Assembly (NCBI GenBank): GCA_964035795.1 | Contig: OZ038322.1 | Location: 476,950 to 540,949 of the forward strand | DNA length: 64,000 nt | From: Pterobdella sp. o SKG-2022 | Lineage: Eukaryota > Annelida > Clitellata > Hirudinida > Piscicolidae | Direction: 5' to 3' | In this document: positions 42,801 through 54,152 of the stretch, piece by piece | Layout: each line of letters begins with the position of its first letter | How positions within the stretch are numbered: the stretch's first letter is position 1 | The notes under the pieces: model-generated | What the model saw: only the letters and a program-made list of their open reading frames with translations | Database searches by the model: none | Told to the model about the DNA's origin: nothing | Program-made: the position numbers and the translations under genes

Positions 42801-43378
42801 CTGCCGCCTCCAAAGGGATGGGTACCTGTGGTAGAATGATTCATTTGTTATTTTTTAACATGGAATGTTCACCTATGCAATTAATGATTATAAATTTTTT
42901 ATATTCTTTTGAGCAAAAATTAAAAAAAAAATAATGTGGATAAATTCATTTCAATAGGAAATATTTGTGCTTAAGCTTCACAACTTGCTCAAACCTTTTA
43001 TACAGCGAGCCTCTGAACATCCTCAAGTAATTGCCGACCTGCCAATGTTTCATTGGATTAAAACTCTTTTCCAAAATATTATTGAGTTGAAATGATCCTT
43101 GAAATTAAATTGTGAATCAAAATATTTCAATTAATATACACTGATTTGCAAACATGGCTCTATCCAGATAAGTAACTTTGTAAATTTTTTTATCAACTAG
43201 GTATAAATTGAATTTCACACGGAAGGTTAGAAACTTATCAAAAAATATATATTAGGTAATATTTTATAAATAAGCTTTTGGGTACCTCTGACCCAACGTA
43301 ATAGTACTCTCCATTCTCTTCGATCTGGAAAGGTTTCGGCCTGTCTCCAAAAGTCCTTAAGCCCTGCATGCTTGACAT
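39875..43378 (-). CDS. SMARCB1: SWI/SNF chromatin remodelling core subunit SNF5/INI1
   Basis: SMARCB1 is a core subunit of BAF/PBAF chromatin remodellers and contacts the nucleosome acidic patch through its C-terminal helix. Exons (minus strand): 43286-43378, 42995-43038, 42764-42825, 42427-42589, 41978-42109, 41565-41653, 41372-41410, 41019-41185, 40472-40662, 40080-40211 and 39875-39914. All phases close and give 383 residues (human 385). The N-terminal winged helix has [20 protein letters not shown] and [20 protein letters not shown]. Then come [19 protein letters not shown]5 repeat 1 ([10 protein letters not shown] to [10 protein letters not shown]), repeat 2 ([19 protein letters not shown] to [13 protein letters not shown]) and the basic tail [18 protein letters not shown] ending TPAW. 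The most divergent part is the linker encoded by 42427-42589. Confidence 0.97.
41817..41960. repeat. 25-bp tandem repeat, about 5-6 copies, in a SMARCB1 intron
   Basis: Copies of an AAACATCACACATCCCTTTA-type unit start at about 24-25 bp spacing (ATCACA at 41821, 41845, 41870, 41895, 41920 and 41945). It fills much of the intron 41654-41977. Confidence 0.9.
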
Positions 43379-43754
43379 TTTTGTCGATATATACTAAATC
43401 TGCGAGAAATTTAATTTTTATATTATTATTCAAATAGTATACTATTCGAAATAGCTTTAAATTCTCAAATAAGATATTTTTGTTTAGAATTATCGCTAGA
43501 TAAATAAAAAATTTACTGACAAAATTTTCAGAATTCACTTTCTTTATTATAACAACAAAGAAGCAAAAACTAATCAACCAAATATGCTTATTTTTTTTTA
43601 TTTAATAAATTGTTTCGTACTTAATTGGTGAATATATTATACTCTCCAAATAAATTAAAATAAAATTATTATTAGTTTTCATCATTTGGTGCTGCCTGTT
43701 GAGGCTACATTCAATTTGAAATTAATGATTTTTTCGAAAGCCAAACCGTAAAAT
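43379..43754. other. Upstream region of SMARCB1, no gene seen
   Basis: AT-rich DNA that must contain the SMARCB1 promoter. No defined element was recognised. Confidence 0.4.
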
Positions 43755-44068
43755 GAATATAATTTCAGAACACTGGTAAGTTTATTAAGATACGAAACTT
43801 TTCGTTAACAACGTAACATTTTCAAAAATTTAATGTAATGCGGTATTTATAGCGCTTTTCCTTATAGATCAAAGCGCTTGCTACAAATTTAAAGTAGTGA
43901 AAACACACTGTAGAACAGGTGCTGATTGTCGGCCCACGCGGGATTGAACCCGGTAACTTTAGATAATCAATCTAATGCTCAACCATTGAGCTATAGAGGC
44001 CGAAATACTTGAAAATGTTACGTTCGTTTCTTAATAAACTTACTAGTGTTCTGGAATTATATTCAATT
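43755..44068. mobile_element. Inverted-repeat element enclosing a tRNA-like SINE
   Basis: The arms at about 43755-43826 and 44007-44068 are inverted copies: GAATATAATTTCAGAACACT, then GGTAAGTTTATTAAG and CGTAACATTTTC, matched by GAAAATGTTACG, CTTAATAAACTTACTAGTG and TTCTGGAATTATATTC. Between them are AATGTAATGCGGTATTTATA (from about 43832) and, on the minus strand, a tRNA-like head at 43931-44002 with B box GGTTCAATCCC. Either the SINE inserted into a palindromic element or the whole is one composite repeat. Confidence 0.75.
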
Positions 44069-44279
44069 TGATATTACTATAGTAGTTACATAGTTTATTG
44101 TCACCTAAAGTTAATTTTATTCTCATACTAAAGTTTTCCATTGTTTGATTTGATTTGATATTCTTTTTATGGAACAAAAAAATAAATGGCTTCAAAACAT
44201 TGGAGATCTTTGGTATGAATAAAGTAAAAAAGACTTCCACATTTGCTCCAAATCTTTTTGTAAGTCTAATTTACATTAT

Positions 44280-44496
44280 CAAATGGAGACAGACTATTTC
44301 TTACCTTGACGATGTCTTTAGATTCTTGTCTGCTTCCTTGTACTCTTCTGTCTTGACTACTGCAATTCATTCTACTTTTTTCTTCCTAAATCTACCCTTC
44401 AACCTTCTACTAAAGCTTTCAACTCTGCTGCACGCCTGGCCTCTCATTTGTTGTTGCCCGTCGATTCGTCTTCTAATAGGACCATGGCAACAAGAG
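44280..44496 (+). pseudogene. CR1/L2-like LINE reverse transcriptase C-terminal fragment
   Basis: Frame-shifted pieces read LDYCN-like, SFYFFLPKSTLQPST and KAFNSAARLASHLL. They correspond to the RIDYCNSLLCRLP...LQ..QNRAAK region of the LINE at 1-2715. No other domains are attached. Confidence 0.6.
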
Positions 44497-46090
44497 TTAT
44501 AAAAAGATTCCATGATTAAAATTTTTTGTTGTTGTTTTTTTTAATTCTTTGAACGTCTGCAAATGACTAAACATGCCTCTTCCGCAAGTTTGGCACCGAT
44601 GAGTAGGGAGTCTGTCTGGGTGACTTCCTCCAGTTTTGCGTGTCATTCGCTTCTCTTTTGCAACATTTATCCGTTTTTCTTTTAAAAAAAGTGCACCATT
44701 GTGGATTTTTTTACGCCAGGTAAGTCTGTCAGATGCAGTTTTTTCCCACGTGAAGACGTCTATGTTGAAGTCTTTCAGATACGCCTTCAAAGAGTCTTTA
44801 TAGCGTTTGCGTGGAGCTCCAACTTTTCTTTGACCATTTTTAAGCTGTCTGTAAAAAAGTTGTTTCACAATTCAGAAACATGACCAGCCCATCGCATCTG
44901 TGCCTTACGAATCATCGTAAAAACAGTGGAAAGATTTGCTTTCTCTAGGACATCAGTATTAGGAATTATATCATTCCAGCGTATGTCAAGAAACTTGCAA
45001 AGACATCGAGTATGGTTCTGTTGAAGTTGTTTCTCGCTGTGCAAACATTGACGATGAGGTCAAAAATCAAATTGCCAAAGCCAGCTGGGCTTTTGGAAAC
45101 TTGAGAAAAGAGAAATTTCACAGTCCACAAAAGTTAAAGTTTACAAGGCCGTAGTATTGACCACACTACTCTATGGCTTTGAAACCTGGACAATCTACAA
45201 ACGTCACGAAAGCTCATGTCAATAGTTTCTCGACTGACTCGGAATCCGCATTGACTCTCAGATAGGTGATCCTGCTTGAGGTGCTTCAGTAAGCGGTTCA
45301 AGAAAACACGAGCCAAGATCTTTCCTGCAATTCAAAGAAGAGAAATACCTCTATGGTTGTCGCATGATCGTTTGTTTCTTTTCCTCTTGTATATGTGCAC
45401 AATGATAACGTCTTTAAATTTTTGTGGAAGCGTTTCCTTTTCCTAGTGAAATTGAAACAAATCAGTGAGTTTTTTGATAAGCAAAGTGTCACCAGCTTTG
45501 AATACCTCTACCGGTATAGCCTCAGCACCTGGTGCTTTACCTACTGACAATTGTTTAAAAGCTCTAATGACCTCTTTTACAGATGGAAGGGCATCAAGTT
45601 CTTTGTTTGTTGTGACTTGGGGTAGGCGATGAATATCTTCGTCTCTTATCTTCGATGGTCGATTGAGGACGCTATTAAAATGTTCGGCTCATCTCTCCAA
45701 GATCCCCTTCTTGTCAGTGATCAAACTTGAGCCATCCGCACTGAGTATAGGTGTGCTTTCTGATGTTCGTGGTTCATAAAGGCACTTGAGAGAGTCGTAG
45801 AAGCGCTTCATGTCGTGTCTATCGCAGAATTTGAATCTCGTCAGCTTTTTGGCTGAGCCAGGCATTTTTCAAAATTCGTAGCTTTTTTTGAACATTTCGG
45901 CGCTTATTGATATGGGTATTTTTCTTTGAACCCGGATCATTCTCGTGCGCTCTGTGAAACTGACGTTTTTCTTCCAATAGAGTTTTACTTTCATATCATT
46001 TTCATCAAACCAGTCTTGATGTTTTCTAGAGGTTGAACATAGTACTTGTGAGACAGAAAAATAGATTGCTTTTTTCATAGATTCCCAGTC
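44497..46090 (-). mobile_element. Degenerate LINE (reverse transcriptase and C-terminus), minus strand
   Basis: Read on the minus strand from 46090 down. CSTSRKHQDWFDENDMKVKL is the linker after the endonuclease. HIYKRKRNKRSCDNHRGISL and ILARVFLNRLLKHLKQDHLS are reverse transcriptase blocks. MIRKAQMRWAGHVSEL, then KVGAPRKRYKDSLKAYLK and RCQTCGRGMFSHLQT form the C-terminal end with a Cys/His motif. It is broken by stops and frameshifts and interrupted by a plus-strand fragment at about 45000-45215. Confidence 0.88.
45000..45215 (+). pseudogene. Second LINE fragment embedded in the minus-strand LINE
   Basis: Plus-strand frames read EVVSRCANIDDEVKNQIAKA and then KVKVYKAVVLTTLLYGFETW, the usual R...A...F..L followed by K..VY.A.VL..LLYG.E.W region of a LINE. 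It is opposite in direction to the surrounding element. Confidence 0.75.
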
Positions 46091-46095
46091 GTTGC

Positions 46096-46860
46096 TCTCT
46101 GCAATTGACAGCTGAAAAAGAAGTTGACAAATGCTAAGTCAGAAAGGTTGCAAGATAGGCTTAGACAACATTATGAAGAAGCCAACAAAAAAGTAAAAAT
46201 AATGGTATGAACTGACAGACGCTTCTATGCAGATAACCTCGCAGCACAGACTGAAGAGCAGCAGCAAAAGGAGAGCTTGGGCGGATATACAAGATCAGAA
46301 AGCACCGCAACAAATTAGATCCTCCAATCAAATACAAAAGTGGAAAGCTTTTTACCCCTGAGAGAGAGAGAGCAAGAAAAGCGCTGGACTGATAACTTCA
46401 GAGAACTTTTAAACCGGCCACCATCTACACAATAAGGTAATTTTTCTCCAGCTGCTTCAGACCTTAACATCAGTCTTGACCAACCATCAACTCTTGAAAT
46501 AATTCTATTCATGAAATCTCTGAAAAACAACAAAGTACCTGGACATGACAACCTCAATGCTGAACTTTTCAAAACAGATCAAATCCTAGCAGCTAAAATA
46601 TTTCAGCCACTGTTTGAAGAAATATGGCCAAGTACCTACAGAGTGGACAAAAGGAGTGATTGTTAAAATCCCCCAAAAAAGTTCAATACATGACTGCATC
46701 AATTGGAGAGGAATCACTCTACTTTCTATTCCTAGTAAGATACTTGCTAAAATTATCTTTCAGCGCTTAGCAGATGCAGTGGATAAATCTCTGAGAAAAG
46801 AGCAGGCTGGATTCCGCAAAAGAAGAGGGTGTGTAGAACAGATCTCCACCAGGTGAACTA
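46096..46860 (+). mobile_element. Degenerate LINE reverse transcriptase fragment, plus strand
   Basis: Plus-strand frames read RQHYEEANKKVKIM, then DRRFYADNLAAQTEE. A further run has VPTEWTKGVIVKIPQKSS, CINWRGITLLSIPSKILAKI and LRKEQAGFRKRRGC, which are reverse transcriptase motifs of an RTE-like LINE. It starts head-to-head with the minus-strand LINE ending at 46090. Confidence 0.85.
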
Positions 46861-48825
46861 TACGGCTCATTGTGCCAGTCTTGCTTTTTCAGACATCGTT
46901 TTCACATTGCAAAAAATTCTGGATCTTCACCTTGGTGTGCAAAACTTTTATTTTCATGCCAGTAGCTTTCATGTGGCTTTCACCACTGCCAGTCATCAAA
47001 ACTTCCCAAGAAGCCTTTGGGGGTCACGCATGAGTAAAAAATTTTATACAAGTTTTTGAGCTAAGCTCAATCTGGATGGCTAGTAACTACATTTAATCGG
47101 GCTTGTATCTTTTCACCTGTCTGGCATGGGTGACCCTAACAGAAGCAAAACTCCAGTCGGCTTAGCTCTCAAGGTTCTCGAGGCACGCGTGCCACTCGAC
47201 TAGATAGAAATTGAAGTTTGCAAAAAAGATAATTTGGCCGCTCTTCAAAGAATTACAGTAGTCCAAGCTGAGAACTAGTGAGATAGTAAGAGTAGTTGTA
47301 GTTGCGATATATGACTTTACGTTGTTGTTTCATGGCTTAGATATGGAAATTGGAAGATTAGATTATTTGAGAAATAAATTAAAGTCTAAATTTGAGTATA
47401 GGGTGGCACCTGAGATTATCAGCTTGGAAGAAAAAGTACCAGTTTACTGGGTGAGCTTCAGGCTTTTTAGAGAAAAATTATGAAAAGTATAGAAAACCTT
47501 CATACTGAACGAATATGAGTTTGAAAGTTTTTTAGTGTTTGCTGAAGTATACACAACAATAATACGTGGCCAAAACTTCATTTCAACATCATTCCAAATG
47601 AAAACGAAGGACATTTGATAGCTTTTGGCGCTCCAAGAAAATTTTTTCAGTTTAGTATTCATGATAAATTTAGAAAGAACAAGAAAAATATCAATTCATG
47701 GAACATCGCATGCTAGGGTGATGGATCGGAAGAAGTTCAAAAAGAACAGTTCAAAAATGTTTTTGAAAATTTTAAAACAAAATACATACAAGAATGAGAA
47801 ACCTGAAAATGAAAAGTTTTACAATAAAAAATTAAATCAAAAATAAGGAATTTAAAAATGGGAAATTTAACTAAATTAAGAACAGAGCTTGGAAACAAAC
47901 AATTTAAAAATAAAACACGTTAAAAGTAAACAAATTGAAACGATTTAAAAATGCTCATTCAATTATAAAATTTATTTGTTAAATACAAAATTAATCATTT
48001 AAAGCAAACTAAACCATGAAATCTTGAGAACTCAAAGAAGTAACATTGAAAAATATAAACAAACTTTGAAAACAAAGATGCTGACAGCAAAGAAACGAAA
48101 AAAAATAAAAAGATATATCTAATTATAAAAGTAACAAATAAAATAAAATAAATTTTAAAAATTCTGAGTTCTTAAAAATAAAATTGATCTCTTTAAAACA
48201 AACACTATAATGCAACACTTCACAACAAATGTTAATACAAAACTACGAACCTTGTGGGCCTTCACTCGTCCTTCAGGTTATAGTCACATCCACTGCCAGC
48301 AGTTTTATCCATCAAAAGATTATTTTTTGTATAGTTTCTATAATGCATAGTTTCCTTTCAATTTCTCACAACGGAAAAATTCAACTGAAATGTTCTGATG
48401 ACGTAATACACTTACGGCAAGAAAAAAATCTTAGAAGTTTGAAGTTGAAAAAAAATTATTTAGAATTATAAATTATTTAAAAATAATTCGTTTTTATTGT
48501 TTCATAAAAATAATTTTTTAGTAAAGAGAATTAAATGTTCATTATTTTTTAAATTAACTTTTAGCCATCTTCAATATAAAAAACAAGGATTTGAATCTCA
48601 TTTTTCCAAAAAAGTTGAAGAGAGCATCAGTAATCCGAGAGTTCAGGCTTCTTGGAGCTTGCAAAATGCCAAAATGAGGCGCTAAAACCTGCTCGCAAGT
48701 TGTACCTCGTAGTTAGAGCAAGCAGATCGCTGACTGTCTTTTCATATGTAGCATCTTCTTGGCTCAATGTAATCTCAATTACTTATGAACGGATCTCAAC
48801 TGAGGATCAGCTGTGCTTTTGGTTT
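46861..48825. other. LINE 3' debris, then AT-rich DNA
   Basis: 46861-47330 includes TCTGGCATGGGTGACCCTA and CTCTCAAGGTTCTCGAGGCA, a pattern I associate with 3' ends of RTE-like LINEs; this is a weak call. 47331-48825 is AT-rich with no gene or structured repeat I can support. Confidence 0.45.
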
Positions 48826-48881
48826 ATGCATTTATTGAGATTCTCAATAAATGTATAACAATTCCTCTTATTTGACAGTTT
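48826..48881 (+). repeat. Fragment of the short retroposon family
   Basis: ATTCTCAATAAATGTATAAC followed by AATTCCTCTTATTTGAC matches the 3' half of the element at 59966-60106. No flanking duplication is visible, so it is truncated. Confidence 0.7.
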
Positions 48882-49760
48882 GGCTTTAATTTTCAGAGGC
48901 ACTATCGCCCTCATCCACGTTCCAATATCTTTCGGTACTCGCTCCAAAGAGTGTCGGAAGAGTCTTTGGAAGCTGACGCTCAACAACAACAACAATATCA
49001 TCAGCATGTCGCGGTAAGGTAGCTGAAAATGCATAGGCAGCAATGTTGACAAAATATGCCAACCTTTTAGCGGACCATGAGTTTGTAAAAGTAGAGGTTA
49101 AAATTGACTGAGGCTCAGAGAGATTAAAGTTATTGAGAGAGATTGAGAAGAAGATAGCTCAGAAAACAAGGACCGCGGTCAACTTGTTTCCTACTACATG
49201 CAATAAGTATGACAAAAGAGAATGCTTTTAGTGTTTGGGTCACTCTCTGGTTCAAAAAATGAGAATTTTTATATTTATGTTTTTGCTTTGTTTATGTTTT
49301 TTACTTTGTTTAGATGTTTGACTTGTTGTTTTACTTGATTTCAATTTTTCACAATAAAAAGTACAACTAGAATCATTTACATCGCATACCACTCATTTTT
49401 AGCATCTGATACAATTTATATTTCTTTCAACACTATTCAATCTTTCTCTTCCTTGTTTCAATTTTTGTTCTAAAATTTCGTTCTCAGCTTTCATTTTTAA
49501 ATTTTATCTATTTAGTTTTTTTGTTTTTACAAAATATATTCCTTCTTTCAGCAACCGGTGTCAAAATTCCAAACAAGCTTCACTGAGTTTAAATATTTGA
49601 AAAAACAAGAAAATGTCAAAATGGCTTCCAACCTTGAAAATAACTCGGAATTTAAAACAACAAGTGGCACAGACGCGAAAAAAATTGATCCACGTCCAAG
49701 AATTCTAAAGTAAAATCGCCTAACTCATCACAAACAACTTCGTCGGGGTCACACTCTCCC
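48882..49760. other. Spacer between repeat zone and tropomodulin
   Basis: A frame at 48882-49052 (minus) looks like scrambled LINE sequence but has no clear motif. A small open frame starts at about 49623 (plus, about 31 codons), with a possible donor GTAAAA, but it has no partner exon. Nothing is supported as a gene. Confidence 0.4.
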
Positions 49761-52700
49761 TTAATCTTCTTCACTTGAAGCCTCACTCGACTCATCATCA
49801 TACTGTGGTTTGTCCTCTTCTGTAGGCAAATCTAGGGTTTCCCCTTTGCGACCTTTTCTCACTGTTTCAAAAAGTTGCAGTTTGGAAATATTAACCATAA
49901 TTAAGGGCTGAATTTTTCAGTCAAAATTGCTAATATAAAAAAGTATATATGAATTTAAAAAACTTTCTCATCAGAAATTGCAGTTTTACTAACAATTGTC
50001 AATATTTCTCTCGATGTATCTAACGGCCAGAATTCTTGCGGTTCTGATCTCCAGGTAAACTCCAAGCTTTAATAAACTGTGGTTAGCTTTGATTAGTGAG
50101 GCTATTTCCATCTCGTTCTGCACTCCCATCGCTTGTGGCTTCTGTCGATGTTTCGTGTGTTGCTCCATGAGTTTTGGTTACGGGTTTAAAAGTTTTGATT
50201 GACTTTTTTTTTTGAATAAAATTTTCGATGAGAAAGACATTATCATGAAACAGTGGGTTGAAAACCACAAAGTCTAAATTATGAGAAATTATAGTTTCTT
50301 AAATTCATTTATATTAAAAATTATCAACTTTGAAGAATGAAATCAAAAATTAGAATACAAAAAACACATACGATGTCTCTCAAACATATTATCACAAGAT
50401 TACACATACAGTTTTACTCACCTCAGCAACTGGGTCAAAACACACAAACCTGATTGGACAGCCTGAGCTCCTTCACCACCTGATTGGTGTTGATGGCTCT
50501 TAAGAGACCAACTATGGCACTACCACTGACGTAGTTGCTCTCGATGTTAACGTTCTGTATGCTCTTGTTCTCTTTCAGTAACTTCGATAAGACCTGTGTT
50601 TAGTTGAAGTTTTGTTTGGATATTTTGGTGAATATTATTTATAAATAATTTAAATAAATATTTAGATAATTGAATATTATTTTATAAATAATTTAAATTA
50701 ATTTTTAGATAAATATTATTGGATATAATTAAACTTGAATAATTAAAATTATTTTTTTTTTATCAAACAATTCTAACCCACGAAGATTCACATAGTTTAA
50801 GTTTTTCAGAAAAATGATAGTTATTTTGAAACAATTAACTTAGTTTAACTTTTACTCAAAATTATGTCACCTTGACAACTTTATCAGTAGCTCTGGTGTT
50901 ACTGATCTGCAAGCTTGTGACGTGTGTGTTCTTGTCAAGGCTCTCTACAACCTCGCACAGTTTCTTTATGTCTATTTTCTGCAATGGGAATAAGCAAAAT
51001 TTCAGACCTTCAATTAAAGTTTCAAATTATTTTTTATCACAGATTTATTCGAAGGTTTCATTTTATTCAAGTTACAACTCGTTGTCTAGTTATGGAGACT
51101 TTTCGGTCTGTTGAGTTTTTTCAGTTAGGTGGGTCATAAAAATGGCTAAAGTCTAAGAAATATTTCAAAAATTTTATTTTCATAATAATAGAAATAATAA
51201 TAACAGTTATTATTATTTTTCTCATTTTTATTATTAGTATTATTGTTATTCTTATTATTATTGTAAACACCTTCATATTGTTGAGATTGACTTCCTTCAA
51301 ATCTTCCTTGTTCTCCTTAATTCCTTTGAGCACCTGTTACATCATCATTAGATTGCTTTATTACTGTTATTATTATTATTCTTATTATTTTTTAATTGTT
51401 ATTCTTGTTGGCCTCACTATTTGATTCAGGCTATTATCTTTCATTACTCTTGTTGTTATCATTATTCTTGTTGTTATTATGATTGGGGTGGACAGCATTC
51501 GAATAATTATTCTTTATTTTAAGAAAGATTTTAAGCCAGGATTGAAAGCTTGGTTAGTGGTTATGTAAACTAGGATCATCAGCCAAACCAAATGAAAACG
51601 ATACCAGAATATCAGTTTGTCGATACCCGCTACCGAAGTCTACTGTTATCCAGGTTTTGACAAAAAAACAGCATTGAAATACAGGCGCTGAGTTTAGCGT
51701 AAGTAAACGCTATACTAAAAGTGAATTATTTTTTGAATTCATGACTCATTTTCCCAATCAATATGAGCAAAACCTCTTCTAGGTCAACATTGCTCGGCTT
51801 ATCTCCCTCGAAGGCTTTGAACTTGGTGTACTGTGCCACACCTTAGTGGTTTATTGGATATATTTATAGTCATAATAATAATATTATTAGTTATATCAAT
51901 TATTTATACATAAAAATATGAAATTGGAAAAACATTTTCTTTTATAAAACTCCACACTAACTTTGAAAACCACTGCTCTTGTCGGATGATTTTCCCTCTA
52001 CAAATGCCTGGTGGTATTGTACCTGGTTCAGCATGCCATGGAAGCCCAGAATGGCTGTGAGTAACATTGAGTAATAGAGAGTGAGGTTTGGTTGAGTGAT
52101 GTTACGGGCTTTCCATAAGAAGATAAAAAATTATCGAGTAGCTTTGGTGGTGCGTGCTGAGGCAATATGTGATGTGGTTGGGTGCCATGATGAAATGCAC
52201 ACACAAAATACTTCATTTTGAAACAAAGTCATTCTGACACTTTTGACACGAAAAAACAACAAATGACCCAATTAAACCCCATAATACACACACAAACCCA
52301 CACCTCACAAACCTGCCAGATCAACAAGTTCTGCCTCTGAAGCCCCTGACAGGATATTGTCCCACTCTGTTGAGATGGAGTTGGGAGAAACCTCTCCCTT
52401 CTCCTCCTCCTCTTTCTTAGCCTCGTATATTTTGCCTTTGTGAATATTTTAGAAACAATTTTTTTTATCTAATTGAATATTTTTAATTTGACTAATTATT
52501 AAATGAGAAAGTTTCTTCAAATTCAACCATGAGACCTCCTCCTCCAACTCCTCACACCTCTTTTTTCTTTCGTGTATGGCTTCTCCTCTTCCCAATCTTT
52601 TTCTTCTTTCGCCTTTTTTTCTAAAAAGTCCAGTAACTTTTTCCTGTTGTAAGCTCCGGTTGGCTTCTTGTCAGTCTTGTATCTGCACCGGTCACTAGGT

Positions 52701-52981
52701 GCTGTCATGGAGTCCTGAAGGGTTTGGTATGAATTTCATCTTTCGCTTAATTCGTCAAAAATGAAGATTTGAAATAAAATTATTTAAAAAAGAAGCATAC
52801 AATGCATCTAAAAAAATATCTTTCTTCAAATACTAAATAGACTTGTTTCAAATATTTCATATAGTTTCAGAAATTATCTTCCAAAATCACAAAATATGAC
52901 TTCAAATTAATGTTACTAATATGAAAACTAAGGACTGTTATCATCACTAGCTATATCGTCGATGAAGTTATTACCATCATT

Positions 52982-53035
<54 letters not shown>

Positions 53036-53204
53036 GTCATCATCATCATCATCATCATAAGAATAATAATAACGATCAAACATCTGGGTCAATAAGATGT
53101 GTGTGAAGGTCTTCCAATTGGTCGGTGGTCAGTCTGGAAAGAAGGTCATCTAGGTTAATGTTCTTGTACATAGTTGGTTGGACACTTTCCTTGCGTTTCG
53201 ACAT
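49761..53204 (-). CDS. TMOD: Tropomodulin, actin pointed-end capping protein
   Basis: Tropomodulins cap the slow-growing end of tropomyosin-coated actin filaments. Exons (minus strand): 53082-53204, 52558-52714, 52313-52435, 52023-52054, 51774-51830, 51271-51333, 50871-50978, 50450-50593, 49994-50141 and 49761-49861. All phases close and give 351 residues (human TMOD1 359). Matches: NINLDDLLSRLTTDQLEDL (tropomyosin-binding start), KKPTGAYNRKKLLDFLEKKA with PYTKEKRGK (actin-binding region), ASEAELVDLAAILGFHGML, and the leucine-rich repeat core ENKEDLKEVNLNNMK, SIQNVNIESNYVSGSAI and VQNEMEIASLIKANHSLLKL. The last exon codes a tail ending DDESSEASSEED, strongly acidic, instead of the basic ending of vertebrate tropomodulins. 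No WH2 extension is present, so it is not a leiomodin. Confidence 0.95.
52979..53059. repeat. (CAT)n microsatellite in the first tropomodulin intron
   Basis: About 80 bp of CAT repeats with a few CAC and CGT variants, ending about 22 bp from the donor of the first tropomodulin exon. Confidence 0.93.
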
Positions 53205-54152
53205 TTTGATGCTTCAAAAGTAGTCCAAAGATACAAGATTTTGAGTTTTTAGTTCTTTGGTTTGAATCTGGATGTATTTAGTGATATAAAATTTTTTAAA
53301 CTGTTATATAAATGAATATTTTCACCTGGTTGAGTTTGTGTTGAAGTTTTAATGAGAAAACTGTTAATCCGTTCTTAAATAAGAATCAATTGATCAATAC
53401 CAATTTTTAAACTGTTATGATTGTTCTCAATGTTAGAAAATAAAAATTAAAACAAGGTTTTGTAAGATTTGGAAGTAAACGAAAACTGAAGATTAAAAAC
53501 AAAGTGTACCAACTAGCTCTCTTGCTGTTGCTACAACTTTCTTCGTTTTAAATATTTCCTAATTTTTTAAATTCAATTTTAAATATCATAAAACTGGTTT
53601 ATCTTTTTACAATTATTTATAAAAATTTATAATCAAAAAAGTTGAAAACTCTTTTTACAATGATTAAATCGTACTTTTTACAATCATTCTTTTATCAATA
53701 TCATTATCAATATTACAATTATATTTTTATTTATAGAAACTTTATAATTATTTATAAATGAATATTTTTAATGAATTAAATTCAAAGATTTATAAAACAA
53801 TTGATGATTAATATACAGCGCTCAAAAGAGAGGCCATTTTAATCATTGCTAAAACTTTCATTTTTAAAGGTTGTTTCCTAGTTTTGATAATTTAACGTTT
53901 TTATAAAATTAACAACAAAGTTTTTAGAATTTTTATTAATTTAAAAATTTTTTAAAATTCATATTTATCTATTTTGTATCGTCAATTTTTTAGAGCTTTT
54001 TACTTGATAATATGAAGAGAAAATGTGGATTTTAAATCTCTAAGTTCAAACTGAACTCGAAATTAAACCTAGAAGTTTTCTTAAAATATAAAATCTGTAA
54101 TTAAGTAAGCCTACTAGTTAACTATTAACTGAATAAAAAATGCCCAACCTAG
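53205..54152. promoter_or_regulatory. Divergent intergenic region between tropomodulin and annexin
   Basis: 948 bp of AT-rich DNA must contain both upstream regions. The annexin ATG is directly preceded by CCTAG, which could be the acceptor of a 5' UTR intron or a trans-splice site. No core promoter element was recognised. Confidence 0.4.

Noticed and set aside
49623..49715. A first exon of a plus-strand gene (MASNLENNSEF...)
   Set aside because: It has a plausible ATG and donor, but no downstream plus-strand exon can be found before the antisense tropomodulin gene.
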